Shown here: positions 10,918 through 22,198 of the stretch, in pieces | Layout: each line of letters begins with the position of its first letter | Position numbering within the stretch: the first letter of the stretch is position 1 | Source of the DNA: Warburgia ugandensis | Lineage: Eukaryota > Streptophyta > Magnoliopsida > Canellales > Canellaceae | Length of the DNA stretch: 64,000 nucleotides | NCBI GenBank assembly: GCA_035236585.1 | Contig: CP141128.1 | Span: 31,974,684-32,038,683 of the forward strand | Direction of reading: 5' to 3' | The notes under the pieces: model-generated | The model's input: only the letters and a program-made list of their open reading frames with translations | Database searches by the model: none | What the model was told of the DNA's origin: nothing | Position numbers and translations under genes: made by a program

Positions 10918-12899
10918 TGTAACGCCCAAACAAAAAAATGGAAACCATACTCAATGACTGGAACTTAGTATAAATACACTTAGCTAATGTTGATAATACT
11001 TAGAAACATGATATACAATCGGATTAGCTGTAGATGTGGAATGAACTTAAAACACTTGTTTTATTCCAATTATAACATTAAGACAAGTGAATAAACCAGA
11101 CTATCTACCTTGATGTTGATACTATAGTATTTGAAAATGCCCCAAATAGTATGAAATATTAATAAGTATATGAACAATAAAATAAAGATTTCAGAGTAGC
11201 TCACAAGGTTTTTGAACTATAGGAAGACCTACGCAAATGTGATAGAAGATTGCACAGTTGTAACTTAATGTCTCAGGAATGATAAAATGATTGGTTCTAA
11301 GAAAGAAGAAAATTTCATATATTAACTCATACTTTATATTAATAAATAGATGTTGAGAGAATAATCCTAAGGTCTTCAAAACTAAGAGACAGAATAAAAA
11401 ATGTGTAAGTAGTAGCCCTTAATTAGGTTTACTTTAACATGATTTGACTACTATTTGTTGAAATGAAATTAATTATTGCTATGTAGGACTGGAAATGACC
11501 ATCACATGAAATGTTTCACATTTAAACTGGGAAAGAATCTTCCAAATTCCATGGACATGCAATAAATATTTATAAACCATGACCTTAAGTTATAACATGT
11601 GTATCTTTACTGATAAAGGGTTGATCACCAATTTAACTATAGTTCACTTACTGATAAGTGCTTTTAAGATATTGTTTAAAGATTCATCATTTGTAATCAC
11701 TGCGTTGGATGTATACTTTTAGGAACTGAAAGGGATAATCTAATATATGAATAAAGATTGCATGTTATGAATGCTCATGAAGATATGTTTTTACAACTTT
11801 TTCAGAATATGGGTTGAAAATGAATATATTTTAATGGTTTCTCACAAAAAATTAAAATATCAATTTTATTTTCAGGAAATGACTTTGGAGATGTATATGA
11901 TTTATGATTTAGGTGGGCACTCAATGAGTAGCCATAAGTCAGAATGGATACATATATGTGGATGCATTAGTCATGTGCTCTACAAGAAGCTATAAATCAT
12001 GGTGGATATGGATTTCACCCATGTTTTGGCTAGTCACTCGTGGAGTGTCCTATGTCCTATTTCACTTAACAAGTGCTCTATGAGTACTATAAGACCTAGA
12101 GGCTTGCATGCCTAAGGCAGCAATAAGACCTTGAGGCAAGTGTGGTACGCACCATTGTAAGTCCTAGAGACCCTATGCTAGGAGGTACAGTTGGCCATTG
12201 ACCTTTGTGATGATATTGATACCAGCCTTGTGATGAAGACCGTGAGCAATAGGAGTATCTTCTCATGAGGAAGTGCTCTAAGAGGTGGCTGAGTAGAACC
12301 CTTGAGGTCCGGTGAGTCATAGTTCATATAGGTATCCATGAGTAGAAGCAGAGGCCATGGTAGCTACCAATAGGTGATAGTAGAGCCCTACAATCATAGG
12401 TGTCTCGATGTTGATGTTATGTGAGTTATTTCTAAAAGTTTGGACCTCTTCTAGGGTGGTAGGACTATATGCCACCAAGATTGGAGCAATCAATTTTCCA
12501 CAGTGAAGTGGGAATGGATTTGCGCATTTCAAATTGAGGGTTATGTGCCTTTGTTTGGCTTCATTTGTTTTGTGTATGTTGGTTTGATAGACTTATCAGA
12601 GTCTTTTGAATATTATGGATGATTTGAGATTACAAGTCTTTCCTCATGGGATTTCACCTTAGTGTATGAAGTCGATTTTTACATTTATGATTTTAGTTTG
12701 ATTTGATGTAGAAAGAATTTTGTTTACACTTATGAAATGATGATTATGCTTTTGAAAACCATGAACAACTTTTGATTTTTCCAGATTAAAGATTTATCAA
12801 ACATTGGTTTGTTGATGAGTAGACTTTGAGCATATAGTGTACTCTTTGACCTAATCTACTGACTTCATCTTTTATCAACATCTTACTTTGATTCTTACA
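10918..12899 (+). mobile_element. Candidate nested solo LTR
   Basis: TGTAACGCCC at the left and CTTACA at the right form a TG...CA pair with the inverted ends TGTAA/TTACA. CCTAG occurs just left (10912-10916) and just right (12900-12904), but one extra T separates the left copy from TG. A TATA-like TATAAATAC lies near 10970. The family-A-like motifs near 12100-12260 fall inside. The alternative is that 10918-14092 is one LTR of its own; its flanks do not show a matching duplication. Confidence 0.3.
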
Positions 12900-13506
12900 C
12901 CTAGCTAGTGGCTTTTCCATTAGTACTATATTTCATGTTGATTTTTCCTTGACTAATGGTTTTTAACAGTGGTCAACTTACTAAGGTGTTAGATTACTCA
13001 ATAATTTTGAATGATTTTTGCATGATCACATACTAATTTATTCTTGCCTATGAAACTACACTGGGTTCGTGAAGAAAAAGATGTTAAATAGCCATCTTTA
13101 CACATGACAATGGGGAAGTTAGATACCTCACTCTTCTAAAGTTGATTCAACAATCACATGACAAACAACTTAACTTTTTTTGGGGATAACTTGAATAATC
13201 AAGTATCATGATTGATCTTAAAGAACTGTATGTCGTGAATAAATGTAGAATGCTTAAATCCTTAGGAAAACATAAGACAATAATAATATTCATTGAAACC
13301 ATGACAGACTATGATTCATCAGCTATAATGATTTGCACATGTAAATGGATTCCATAATTATATGATCTAAGGACTTAAAATTTTGACATGGGTACTATGA
13401 AAATAACATGAGGTTTGTTTAAGTATGATGTATTCTCAAAATGAATTGATTTAGGTAAGTCATTAATTGCATGAACAAATAGCTACTTATTCCACCTACA
13501 CAAGCG

Positions 13507-13549
13507 CAAGCTTGCTAAGATATTGTAATTGTTTACAATGTCTCAGATT
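13507..13549 (+). repeat. Conserved LTR hairpin, element E copy
   Basis: CAAGCTTGC, then AAGATATTGTAA, a short loop, TTTACAATGTCTC. Same order as in family-A LTRs and a similar distance (about 0.5 kb) from the LTR 3' end. Confidence 0.6.
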
Positions 13550-14155
13550 TAAAGAATTAGATTAGAAAGATAAATAGGTCGATCATTAGAGTAGCTATGG
13601 AGTTTGAAAATTTGAAAGATGGAGATTTTGTAGTATCCAAATGGTGAGCCTTGCAACCTTAGGTTAGCTTTCTAATCCAATGGAGAATGAGAATGCATAT
13701 TTACTTTTATATTGTGGATTCATTTGTATTTAAATGGAGTATGTTTTTATATGGTTGTGATTAGTGGTTTTAGGAAGTGCTAAGTCTTGTATATTTGTTT
13801 TCAAAGAAATGAAAAATGATTTATATTGTTTATTAGTTGTTCCACATGCATGCATCAAATGAGCATACACCCAAAAAATAGAGAAAACTCTGTGAATTTT
13901 TGGTAGAATGAGAAACTCATTGCACCATAAAATCCTTATTTTGTTGTAAAAATGACACTAAGGATTTTTTTAAAAAAGATCATATAAGAAAAGAATTTTT
14001 GCTATTTTGTTTTCAGAATGAATTTCAAAGAAGGGATGCCCAAATTTCAAAAAAGTTTTCAGAAAGTATTTTTGAAAAACCAAGTCATCACAAAGATTCA
14101 AATTTATAAGGCATATTTGTCATCACTCCTATTTCATACAGGCCTCCTATTTTTT

Positions 14156-14157
<2 letters not shown>

Positions 14158-14222
<65 letters not shown>
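14158..14222. repeat. (CT)n microsatellite
   Basis: An uninterrupted run of about 32 CT dinucleotides. It lies inside the decayed B2 element and is the only reason the frame at 14018-14260 stays open. Confidence 0.95.
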
Positions 14223-14226
<4 letters not shown>

Positions 14227-14279
14227 TAAGATAATCCTATTTCTAGGAATTTTTAACTAAAGTTTGGAAAAACTCTGAT

Positions 14280-14960
14280 ACGTCTATCTCATGTTTCAAC
14301 ATCAGGGCCCATCCACTAGCTATCTCAAAGATCTATTTTGAGTTGTAAGTGCCTCATAGAAGTACTATATTTGTTGCCATTTCTCAAATCCATGGTGATG
14401 ACACTTTTGTGGAAGCTCATTTGACCTTTCTTAGCATTCATAATATTGTTCATCTTTGCTTTGCTAGAAATTTATGATTTCCTTAGATGGATATTGGTCT
14501 TATAGACGAGGAAAAATTTGTTTAGAAACTTTTCAGACAACTAGTCCAATGAAGTAATGAAACCGAATTTTAAAGAATTCAGCCATGATTTGGCCTTATC
14601 TTTCAATGAGAAAGTGAACAACCAAGTTTATTAGAATCATTTAAAACATTTTAGAATTTAAAGGTAGTGCAAATATCAAGGAATTCCTTCATATGTAGGT
14701 TTGGATCTTCTCTCTCTCTCTCTCTAGGCCATAAAACATTGGGAGTAACTATATAACTCCAAGTGTAAGTTCAAAGTGGTCTACATTAGTGGGTGGTAAG
14801 GTGAGGCATGATGAGGTATTTAACAGGAGTAGCATTTAGAAATCTCTAATGGCCTTGCCTCCAATATAGCACGTGGGTCTATGGGGTTAGGAATTTGATT
14901 TCTTACACTTTGCCTATGGGTTCATTCAAGCTCAAAATCTAATGGTACTAGCTCAATGTT
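14280..14960 (-). pseudogene. Dead gag of Athila/Tat-like element B2
   Basis: Translating the minus strand leftward from about 14900 shows scattered but ordered pieces of Athila/Tat gag: PRAILEARPLEIS, then HFELTLGVI, then HMKEFLDICTTFKF, each separated by stops and frame changes. Near the left end, words for a CPHHGFE-like motif and FYEG-like region remain only as DNA similarity. Gag is the capsid protein of the element. A CT run at 14709-14725 sits where intact relatives have a short GEDP-like loop. The leader, PBS and LTR of the same element follow at the right. The fragment is cut at the left near the end of element E. Confidence 0.6.
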
Positions 14961-16359
14961 TTGATATCAATGATCTTGCATGCATTAAAATGAAAAACTT
15001 ATCTAAATGATACAACCTAACTCTATATGACACACAATCATTCCTAATGGTTCACTATAGAGTTATTTTAATAATCTTTGTTATTCTATAGGTTTATCGC
15101 TTTCAAACTTGGAGCTAGGTAGCTCCTCCTTTTATCCATCCTTGAGTATTGCTTACCAATTAGGTCCTAATCAGAATGACTAATACAATTCTCATGGAAG
15201 GAGGCATTTAGACCTCAACAACTATCAATGTAAGGCATGAAAAAATCACTTGGATTTTGGAGACCTACTATAACCACAATGATCAAGAGCTAGTGGAACC
15301 ACTATAACCACAATCATTCCTAATGGTTCGCTATGGAGCTGTTTTAATAATATTTGTTATTCTTTAGGTTGGTAACTTTTAGACTCGGATCTAGGCAGCT
15401 CCTCTTTTTATCTAGGCTTGAGTATTGCTTACCAATTAGGTCCTACTTAGAATGGCTAATACAATTCTCACCGAAGGAGGTATTTAGACATCAACAACTG
15501 TCAATGAAAGGCATGGAAAAATCACTTGGAATTTGGATACCCACTGTAACCACATTGATTAAGAGCCACTGGAGTGATAATAGATCTCCTCATTCTAAAA
15601 GGGTCCTGTAAGCTTGAAACCCTAAGTCACTTACTAAATTTTAAATTAAGTTTTTAAGGCTTAGGATAGCATACATACAAGGAATTGATTTGATTACCTA
15701 GGTGGGTCAAGGATCTGGTGATGAAATCTAGTTCTTATCTTATGAGGGTTCTTATGGGGCCCTTACTAGTAATGTGTTCCATCCACCATAAAGATTAAAT
15801 GTGCAATGGAAACTAATTCATACTTATGTTCTATCTAACAAAGTAACATTTGTTAAATAGGTGCAATCTAATGCAACAACCTAAATAAAATACAACAGAT
15901 ATAATAAATGACCCTAATCTATATGAATTACACTACAAATGAATATGTAAACTACACTAAGAAAATAAAAGAGAATGAGAGAAGCTTAAAGTGGGGTTAC
16001 TAATAGAAATCAAGGGTGATCCACCATACCCCATACCTGCCTAGTATAATTACATCTCATTCAAAATAAAATAATGAATTACAAATTACAATGGAGCCTA
16101 GCCTTAGTACAAGTCCACTGAAAAACATAATCTAAGAAAGCAGGAAAACCATAATTAAGTTAGCTATGATTTGGCCCACAGAATTGTAGCTACTTTTTGT
16201 CATATTTTTCTCGCTCAAAAAGATAAAGAAAGATGGTCAATTTGTCAGGAATTAGCAAAATAATCAAGAATCATGCAAAATCCATAATCTAATGCAACAT
16301 AAAACTACAACTAGAGATAAACAATCTATGTAAAGATCAAACCACAAATTTGTTGTGAT
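14961..16359 (-). mobile_element. Untranslated leader of B2
   Basis: Non-coding DNA between the gag relic and the PBS. Its right half matches the B1 leader at 41640-42050 in reverse complement (for example the block with CACCATACCCCATACCTGCC, about 16021-16043). Its left half carries two tandem copies of a segment also found in family-A LTRs. Confidence 0.6.
15043..15575 (-). repeat. Tandem duplication in the B2 leader
   Basis: Two copies of about 266 bp (15043-15308 and 15309-15575), both starting CACAATCATTCCTAATGG and both containing TTGCTTACCAATTAGGTCCT. They have diverged by scattered substitutions, so the duplication is old. Each copy is the segment shared with family-A LTRs. Confidence 0.8.
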
Positions 16360-16378
16360 TCCCTAGAAACGATACCAA
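16360..16378 (-). other. Primer-binding site of B2, tRNA-Asp type (decayed)
   Basis: The minus strand reads TTGGTATCGTTTCTAGGGA, recognisably the Athila-type PBS (compare TGGCATCGTTGCTGGGGAC at 41335). It sets the B2 LTR to its right and the element on the minus strand. Confidence 0.65.
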
Positions 16379-16383
16379 AAACT

Positions 16384-18840
16384 TGGTGTAATTTTAAAAT
16401 TACTCACATGCGCACAATTCAGTGTAGTAATTGCAGAGAAGATTGGTTGATCCCATGGGAAATCTCATGGAATTTTCAATTGATTGGATCTTATTTCAAT
16501 CACTTATCCTTAGCCAAAGAAATATTTTTTTGATTAAACAAGAAACTTAAACAACATCAAATTGGAAGCATGCATAAAATTAGAAACATGAACTAAAGGA
16601 AACTTTCTGAAAATCAGGATTTTCAATGGTATTAGAAACTTTTCTAACTAACATGCAATCATTGAAAGAGACAAAGGCAAAACTAGAATGAATCTAGGAA
16701 ACTTGTTAAAAATGAAACATTCCCAATCCTATGACTTTCTAATGAAATAAAATTTGTAAAACTAAATTAATATATTTTCTAAAACTAAACTAAGATTCAA
16801 ATAACTAAAGAAGTAATGTTAAACTAACATGAAACAAAGAAACAATCAACTAACTTAAAGGAAAGTCATCCAATCACCATGCACATGACCCATGAAGTTG
16901 TCCACATGGTTCATGAGTGAGTAAATGGATGGAATGCATGAGCTAAAAGCTTGCTAAAATGGGATGTAATCAAAATAGTAACTAAAGTAAGTAAAAATAT
17001 AAATGGGTTCCTAAAGATCAAGAAAATAAGGTGTATGGACTGCTGGAAATTATGCATGAATCATAAAAGGTAACATTCCATAAATATGATGATCATGAAA
17101 CTTAAATCAAACAGGGCATGGACTAATATGGTGCATATGATTCAAGGCATGAAACATGATCATAAGACCAGAAATTTAGTGAAATTAAGGCATAGAAATA
17201 ACTAGGAGAAACTTTATATGAATCATTAACTTTATTAGATGAAATTTAGTACATGAATTGTGCAAATGCACATAGAGAACAAAGCTGAAAATTGTGCACT
17301 ATTCTAAAGCCTATAACTTAATTCAAAGAAAATATTAAACAAACTCCAACAATCTCAAACTAAGCTATGATATCATGCATGTGAAACCCAAAAGAAAAAT
17401 CAAGAAAGTGAGAGCATGAAGATGGGAAAGAAAAGGACATGAACTAGTCCTAAACCTATGTGAGAAACAAGGAAAGGATGAATGGGAAACAAAGAGATTT
17501 AGAGCTAATATCCTCTAGGATGTCACTACAAGATGAAACTTAACTTTTACCTTGAAGAATAAATCATGAAAAGTAAAATATGTGGAAGCAAAGAAAGAGG
17601 AAACAAAGGGAAACTATGTGTATGGAAGTAAGGCAACAAGAAATGTAAGAAACAAACAATGAAAAGCAAGGAATTAAAGCAAATACCAACCTAGAATTGA
17701 AGTGAAAAGGCCTATGGAATTAAAAAAAGGAAGTTGTGGAAGAGAAGGAAAGGCAGCCAAGATGTTGAAGTCCAAAGCCCTAAGAGTATCTCCAAGTGGA
17801 TGTTCTTGATTTCAAGGTGTTAGAATCAACTCCCTTGAATTAGGCATGGAATTCATGGGATATTTATGGATTTTTTCTTTCCAATTTGATAAGATCCTAT
17901 GCTATGTAGAAAAAGAAGAATTAGAAGTAAAACTTAGGGTTGGAAAGTTAGGTGGTTGATTAGAAATAGAAGATTAGAAGGTGAGGTGAGGTGGACTTTC
18001 TAAATGTAAGAAAAGGAAGGTGAAGGCATTGAATTACAGCCTAGGATGAGGAATGGAATCCCTTTCCTTAAGGCATATCACATATTACGAAGAAAAGAGA
18101 GTGGACAAAGATAAGAAAGATGGAGGAAATAGGTAGGAAGGTGAGGTAGTTGAATGAGGAGTTGAATTGGAAAGTGGGGTGGTGAATTTAGAAGGGTGAA
18201 GGCATCACCTTTCAAGGAAGGTGGTGTGGAACTCCTCCCTTTCTAAATGTGTGATGTGGTGGGTAGGATAGGCTTTATCACCTATGCATGAATATCTTAC
18301 CATGCTTATTACCACACAGATTCCTTTCTAATCATCCCTTGAAATTCATTATTTAGCATATGATAATTGCTTTATGATGTCCTCTAATCATGTGACTTCA
18401 TGTGGCATGGCTCTCATGTGGCTTGGCGGCTCACCTTGATAGCTTGAATGGCTAGGTCCTTGGTCTTTAAGGCTTAAGTGGCTTGGCTTCCTTAGTTTTC
18501 CCTATTAGATTAGGAAACTTCATGCCTGGCTCCAATTCTTATTTAAAGTTCATGGAATTGCTTCACTTTTTGCATGGACCCATCTTACTCACTTTTAATG
18601 CTTCCAATTGCTTCCTTAGACTTCATTTTCTTGCATTAAGATGATCTTGAACAACTCAATTCCTTCTCCTCATGATCCTAGCCATCCAATCCCTAGGGCT
18701 TCCACCTTAGAACTCCAAAGAGGGAGGTAAAGGAGAAGGAGAATTATCCCTTAACTTTATCTACAGCTCAGAGATTACCCTTGTCATCTCCCCCACATTT
18801 TCACATGCCAAGCCATTAATAATTCTTATCTAAGGCATCA
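16384..18840 (-). mobile_element. 5' LTR of Athila/Tat-like element B2
   Basis: It begins next to the PBS with TGGTGTAATTTT. It resembles the B3 LTR in arrangement and wording (repeats of GGCTT and AAGTGGCTTGGC near 18390-18490, compare 27580-27660). The right boundary is estimated at CATCA (18836-18840), where TGTTGACGAG begins and the plus-sense B4 LTR sequence takes over. No TSD could be verified. No coding sequence is visible; purine-rich stretches (17390-18250) are ordinary LTR sequence here. Confidence 0.5.
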
Positions 18841-19684
18841 TGTTGACGAGTAGGAAGACTTCTAGGTAAGTACCTAGTTCCTTCATCATCTCCTTAAGCT
18901 AGAATTTTGTGAGCCCTAAGCCATGGCCCTCTGTCTCCACTTTGTTTCTCTTTTTTACTCTTTTAGTTTTTCCTTATGGTGGGGTTCTTATCTCCCTAGA
19001 TAACCCTCACCTTAGGTTGACTAAATTCTATCTTCTCTTGCTCTCTCTAAAGAAAAGTTTCCCTCATCCCTAGAGTTTCCAGCTAAGGAGAAGCACACAT
19101 TTATTTATTTATTTATTCACTCGATCTCTTCTCTTTTCTTTTATTAAAGGAGGTGATCTTTTAGGAAAAATAGTTTCGCACCTATTTTCTATGGCTTCCC
19201 TAACACTTCATTTCTAAGGATCTTTGGATTTGGATTTGAGCATAAACAATGGAGAAGTGGCATGTTAGGGTTACTACCCTCTTTGCTTGTTGGCTATAAG
19301 TCATGTGCCTAAATGCGTAAATGGAGTTGTACATATGAGAAAAGCTTGGTTGTAACTTTAGTGTAATTTTAGGTTTAAAAGAAGTGTACAAGCTCCTATT
19401 GAGTAATGCAACAAGAAAGCCCTCAAGGAATTCAAGCCTAGCGAAAGAAATTTTACTTTTATTTTCCTTTTCGTAATTCCATTGTAATTTATTGGTAAAT
19501 TAATAAAAGATCATTACTTTTATTTCTCTTTACATTTCTTGATTTAGTTTATAATTGCTTTCTTTATTCCCTTAGCTTGAAGACAAGTAGTAGCAGTGTT
19601 AAAATCTTCTTCATCACTAAAAGAGTCTTCATGGGATCAACTTGTGTTTGCCTTATCTATTCTACAATAGATCCATGCACTTGT
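18841..19684 (+). mobile_element. Athila-like LTR of B4, part before the B3 insertion
   Basis: The last 90 bases align with the end of the B1 LTR: TCATGGGATCAAC and CTACAATAGATCCATGCACTTGT, compare 41260-41312. The LTR continues after the 8.4-kb B3 insertion with CATGGTTAAATTAAAATTCACA (28099-28120) and its PBS, so the two pieces are one LTR. A pyrimidine-rich part with a TTTA repeat lies near 19080-19145. The left boundary is uncertain. Confidence 0.6.
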
Positions 19685-20270
19685 TGTTTATTATTGTTTC
19701 AAATAAAACTTCCAAGTGCATGAATTGTTTGCGATATAGTACACTCGTGAGGTCAATCCCACGAGGAAATGAACTAAGTGATGCTAGCAGTCCCTACTTT
19801 AAACTATCTAACTAGCCAGTTTCAAACAATTTTTAACATAAACTACAAATGGAAACTAAAACATAAAATTTGGAAAATATGAAAAAACAAGAAACATGCT
19901 AAATTGAAAACATTTCCAAAATATGCACTTTCTAAAATTAAACTTTCCTAAATTGAGGGCTTTCTAATTTTTTGAATTTCTTAAAATAAAAACTATCCTA
20001 AAGTGAAGATTTAACAACTTTCTTGAACTAACTCTCCTAAGCATGAAATTAATCAACTAGTCTATGGAAAACATGCTTTAACACATACTTCATAATCATG
20101 CAACTATCTAAGGTATGCAATGGAAATTAACAGGATGAACTTTAACAACTAACAACAAACTAAACAGGATCAACTTAATTACTTTTCCTACTCAAATGAA
20201 TGCCACAACTTGGAATCTATTCACTCACCAAATCAATCAAAGCTATGCAATCCAACCAAGGAGCTGGTGA
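19685..20270 (-). mobile_element. B3 3' LTR, terminal fragment
   Basis: Near-copy of about 21018-21490 (for example AACAACTTTCTTGAACTAAC and GCCACAACTTGGAATCTATT in both), with about 80 bases around 19810-19900 that the right copy lacks. It is fused on its right to leader sequence beginning GGTGATGAAATCC. Confidence 0.75.
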
Positions 20271-20993
20271 TGAAATCCAATACTTATCTTATAAGGGTTC
20301 TTGTAGGGCCTTGACTATCATTAATTCCATTCCACCATATAGCTATATATATGCAATGTAATACAAAAGCAAACTAGTGGATACCTATATGCTACTTAAG
20401 AAAGGGTCAGGCACCTTAATAGATGGGACACTATAACCATGCAGGCTATGCTTTGGCAACAGCTGAGCTCAAGGTAACCTTTGTTAAACAGGTGCACAAC
20501 TAATGCAACAATCCTAAGTAAAGATGCAACAATTATAAATGAATGGTCCTAATCTATATATGAATTGTACTAAAATCCAAATGGAAATTATCCTAAGAAT
20601 TAAAATTTGGGTGAGAGATGCTCACAGTGTGTGGTTTGATTATGATCAAGTGTGGGCCACCATACCTCACACTTACCCTGTATTATTACAACTCATTTAA
20701 AATTAAATAATAAAGAAATTAAAATTACAAATGGGCCTTGCTACAATTTCACTCAAATCCTAATCTTGGAAAATAATAAAAATCCTAATCTAAGGTGATA
20801 AAGCTGTGGCCCATAGGATCACCACCACTTCTTTGATGATTTCCCTCTCACAAAAAATAAAATAAAATTGGTCAATATGAGGAAAATAGAAAAAATATGC
20901 AAAAATAAAGCAAAAAGCCTAATCTAATGCACCCTAAACCTATACTAGAGGAAAATAACTTAAAGTATGGAACACTACACAAAATGTTGCAAC
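20271..20993 (-). mobile_element. B3 leader remnant
   Basis: Non-coding. It matches the B2 leader (GGTGATGAAATC, CTTATCTTA) and, in reverse complement, the B1 leader (the block with CCACCATACCTCACACTTACC, about 20658-20678). Gag and everything after it are absent. Confidence 0.6.
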
Positions 20994-21012
20994 TCCCCGA
21001 TAATGGCCCCAA
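20994..21012 (-). other. Primer-binding site of B3, tRNA-Asp type
   Basis: The minus strand reads TTGGGGCCATTATCGGGGA, a diverged Athila-type PBS just inside the 5' LTR end. Confidence 0.65.
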
Positions 21013-22134
21013 AAACTTCTTATTGTTTTAAATAAATCTCACAAGTGCATGAATCATTTGCAATATAGTATGTTAGTGAGGTTGATCCCATGAAGATTTA
21101 AACTAATGTGATGCTAGTAGTCCCTACTTTAAACTATCTAAAATATGTACTTTCTAAATTTTAACTTTCCTAAATTGAAGACTTTTAAAATTGGTGACTT
21201 TCCTAAAATAAAAACTATGATAAAGTGAAAACTTTCCTTAAGTGAAGATGTAACAACTTTCTTGAACTAACTTTCCTAAGCATGAAATTAATCAACTAGT
21301 ATATGGAAAACATGCTTTAACACATACTTTCTTAATCATGCAATTGTCTAAGGAATGCAATGGAAATTAAGAGCATAAACTTTAACAACTAACAACAAAC
21401 TAAACAATATCAACTTAATTACTTTTTCCTACTTGAATGAATGCCACAACTTGGAATCTATTCACTCATCAAATCAATCAAAGCTATGTGTTCGAGCCAT
21501 GGCTTACATGCATTGTTCCAACATGTATTGATAAGTACATTTCAAATCAATAAATATGGAATATTAAACTGTGGATCTACAAGTAAACATGAAATTCAAC
21601 AAGGTTTTCCAACTTCAGCCCTAAAGTCCTTCTTAATCATATGTTCCATCCTTAGATTGAACGCATGGTTTTAGAGGTCTTTTAATTAGATTGCTTGAAA
21701 TTTAAGAACTAAATATTCACTTTCTCAATGTCCCATCTGTGGCGACCCGGGTTTTTATAACACATTTTATAATACATTTTGTAAAAATAGGGCCCTTAGA
21801 GTAAAATTTTTTCGCAAACCAAAGCAGCAAAAATTCTTTTCTTTAGAATTTGTTTTGTAAAACCTAAGTCACCACCCATATATAACATAAGTAGAATTTT
21901 GTATAAGATAAAATTCCATTGAAGGAATATACTTTTATTAAACTTCAGGATCCATCCAGTGGTTCACAACACACAGCCCATTGTATCCTTACAATACTTG
22001 TCCAAATATACAATCCAAATTACAAAGTTCAAAATTCAATACATGTTCTAATACAATGTTTCAAGGGATATACCCTGATTACTTATTCTTCAATTGTTCT
22101 TCAAGTCTTGAGCTCCTAAGTCTCCTTCTCTGTA

Positions 22135-22198
22135 TCTGAGATATTGTAAACATTCGAACATTTACAATATATCAGCAAGCTATGCTTGGTAGGGGATA
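22135..22198 (-). repeat. Conserved LTR hairpin, copy 3
   Basis: GAGATATTGTAAACATTCGAA pairs closely with the following CATTTACAATAT..C, and CAAGCTATGCTTG follows: one of the best-preserved stems in the window. Confidence 0.8.

Larger units (their letters stand above)
8847..14092 (+). mobile_element. Element E 3' LTR, probably with an internal insertion
   Basis: It starts TGCAAGAACCTC after the polypurine tract and ends CAAGTCATCACA, homologous to the 5' LTR end at 7563. A TATA-like TATAAAAT is at 9056-9063. The conserved hairpin is at 13507-13549. Around 12100-12260 it echoes family-A LTRs (GAGGCTTG, CCCTATGCTAGGAGGT, TGATGATATTGATACCA), so E is a distant relative of family A. A second LTR-like start, TGTAACGCCC, appears at 10918. 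Either a solo LTR (about 10918-12899) is nested here, or two LTRs are juxtaposed; the boundaries are uncertain. The open frames on either strand (9372-9824, 12096-12532) carry no family signature. Confidence 0.55.

Noticed and set aside
22135-22198. The conserved hairpin as a microRNA precursor
   Set aside because: The stem is about 20 bp, too short for a plant microRNA precursor, and it recurs only as part of the LTR.
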